This document shows positions 4,564 through 5,521 of a DNA stretch of 5,521 nucleotides, in pieces. The notes below the pieces were generated by a model that saw only the letters and a list, made by a program, of their open reading frames with translations, was not told the DNA's origin and made no database searches. Origin of the DNA: Xanthobacteraceae bacterium (GTDB lineage: Bacteria; Pseudomonadota; Alphaproteobacteria; Rhizobiales; Xanthobacteraceae); assembly GCA_030043285.1 (NCBI GenBank), contig JASHXZ010000834.1, positions 1 through 5,521 of the forward strand, written 5' to 3'. Each line of letters begins with the position of its first letter. Within the stretch, counting starts at the first letter, position 1. The position numbers and the translations under genes were made by a program.

Positions 4564-5521
4564 CTACTCCGCCGGTTGCAGCGTGCGGGATTTCTCGACG
4601 CCATTGGCGATGGCCGCGATGGCGATGACGGCGACCAAAAAGCCGAGCGCGATCACCGCGGTCGTGCCCAGCACGAGATCGAAGCCGCCGCGGCCGTACA
4701 GCAGAGCGATCATCGATACCGCCACGCCCGACACCATGAAGGTCAAGAAATAGCGCACCGCATAGACCCGGCTGCGCCAAGCATCGGCAGTGTAGCGGGC
4801 GATGACAAGATCGTTGAGCGTGATCTGGCCGTAGATCGCCGCCATGGTGAAGGCGAGCGCGAACAACAGCGACACGCCGCTCGCGTAGGCCGCCCACACC
4901 ACGCCGGAAAACTGCATGACGGCGGCAAGCGCGAACAAAATGTGCAGCGGAAAGCGCTCGACCAATCGTCCGACCGTGATCTGCGCCAGCGCGCCGCACA
5001 GGAACACCGCCGTGGTCAGGCCGCCGACCGCGATCAGCGAGATGCCGCTGATGCGCTCGTCGACGATCTTCGGCAGCGACACGGAGATGGTGTTGAAGAC
5101 GAGGCCGGCGCTGAGCGCAACGATGACGAACAGGCCGAAAATGGTCGCGGCTACCGGCGTCGACAACGTCACATCGGCCGTGGCGCTGCGCTTTGCGGCA
5201 TGCCGGCCGGTGCGCGGAACGTACCAGAGATAGGCCACGCCGGTGCCGACACAGACGAGGCCCGGCACCAGGAACGCGCCGCGCCACGACAGCACCGCCG
5301 TCAGCGCCGCCGTGATTCCGGCCGCGAGCGACACGCCGAGATTGCCGCAAACGCCGTTGAAGGCCAGCGTGCGGCCGCGTTGCGTGGCGGCATCGAGGAT
5401 CATCGCGGTGCCGACCGGATGATAGATCGCCGCGAAAATGCCGAGCGCGAACAGCGCAACAGCAAGCATGGCCAGCGATGGCGCGAACGCCGCGCCGATG
5501 AGCGAGGCGCCGCAGCCGAAA
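4564..5521 (-). CDS. MFS transporter, C-terminal 318 residues (5' end outside window)
   Basis: This is a major facilitator superfamily permease on the minus strand, convergent with the Bug gene. It ends at TAG (4566-4564), and the frame runs open past the window edge at 5521. The Met codon at 5469 is internal, because in-frame membrane sequence (GCGASLIGAAFAPSLA) precedes it. About ten of twelve helices are visible. They run from the TM3-TM4 region with YHPVGTAMI, through TM5 with GNLGVSLAAGI, the SWRGAF turn before TM6 and a polar central loop (VPRTGRHAAKRS), to a second half beginning with FGLFVIVALSAGL. GRLVERFP after TM8 is the C-half version of MFS motif A. The N-terminal motif A is missing with the first roughly 80 residues. 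The HP motif and WRGAF turn resemble drug-efflux-type members, but the substrate cannot be assigned. Confidence 0.93.
   Translation of the reverse strand, partial: FGCGASLIGAAFAPSLAMLAVALFALGIFAAIYHPVGTAMILDAATQRGRTLAFNGVCGNLGVSLAAGITAALTAVLSWRGAFLVPGLVCVGTGVAYLWYVPRTGRHAAKRSATADVTLSTPVAATIFGLFVIVALSAGLVFNTISVSLPKIVDERISGISLIAVGGLTTAVFLCGALAQITVGRLVERFPLHILFALAAVMQFSGVVWAAYASGVSLLFALAFTMAAIYGQITLNDLVIARYTADAWRSRVYAVRYFLTFMVSGVAVSMIALLYGRGGFDLVLGTTAVIALGFLVAVIAIAAIANGVEKSRTLQPAE

Noticed and set aside
4475..5350. 291-codon minus-strand frame overlapping the MFS gene
   Set aside because: Arg/His-rich out-of-frame reading of the transporter; the alternative frame has the expected hydrophobic helices and MFS motifs.
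5467..5469. ATG at 5469 as the start of the MFS gene
   Set aside because: The frame continues upstream with membrane-helix sequence to the window edge, and a start here would remove the first helices of the permease.
1..5521. A CRISPR array, tRNA/rRNA, insertion-sequence transposase, toxin-antitoxin or defence genes
   Set aside because: Looked for and not seen: no regular spacer repeats, no tRNA-like cloverleaf, and no transposase, nuclease or toxin motifs in any plausible frame.

Overview
The window reads as chromosomal DNA of a high-GC alphaproteobacterium, most likely of the Bradyrhizobium / Rhodopseudomonas group. That placement is an inference from the GroEL C-terminus, the GC-ending codon use, the periplasmic Bug-type binding protein, and a roughly 100-bp palindromic intergenic element of a style I associate with that group. 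No search was run.

Layout, left to right. (1) 1-464 is the 3' end of a groEL chaperonin gene. Its 345-bp downstream spacer holds a perfect 12-bp inverted repeat, a second copy of the codons for the GroEL tail (GGGMDF-stop), a clear intrinsic terminator, another GC hairpin and copy A of a dispersed repeat. (2) 810-1619 is a DUF72/YecE-family protein of unknown function. (3) 1885-2460 is a TetR-family repressor, preceded by a 265-bp, comparatively AT-rich spacer with a few weak palindromes. (4) 2511-2598, between tetR and the next gene, is copy B of the dispersed repeat. (5) 2726-3307 is a six-helix HdeD/DUF308 membrane protein. (6) 3308-3426 is a leader packed with three consecutive inverted repeats. 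(7) 3427-4401 is a secreted Bug/TctC solute-binding protein. (8) 4426-4528 is a 103-bp element with 31-bp terminal inverted repeats, followed by a 16-bp tandem duplication. (9) 4564-5521 on the minus strand is an MFS transporter, cut by the window edge and convergent with the Bug gene.

The genes do not form an evident operon or pathway. Spacers are large (119 to 345 bp), each gene appears to be its own unit, and the functions (folding, unknown, regulation, envelope stress, solute capture, export) are unrelated. I see no defence system, prophage, CRISPR array, tRNA or rRNA. The unusual material is intergenic: two dispersed copies of an 88-bp repeat, a palindromic element whose two terminal hairpins differ by largely pairing-preserving changes, and the relic of a groEL tail, which suggests recombination between groEL paralogues.
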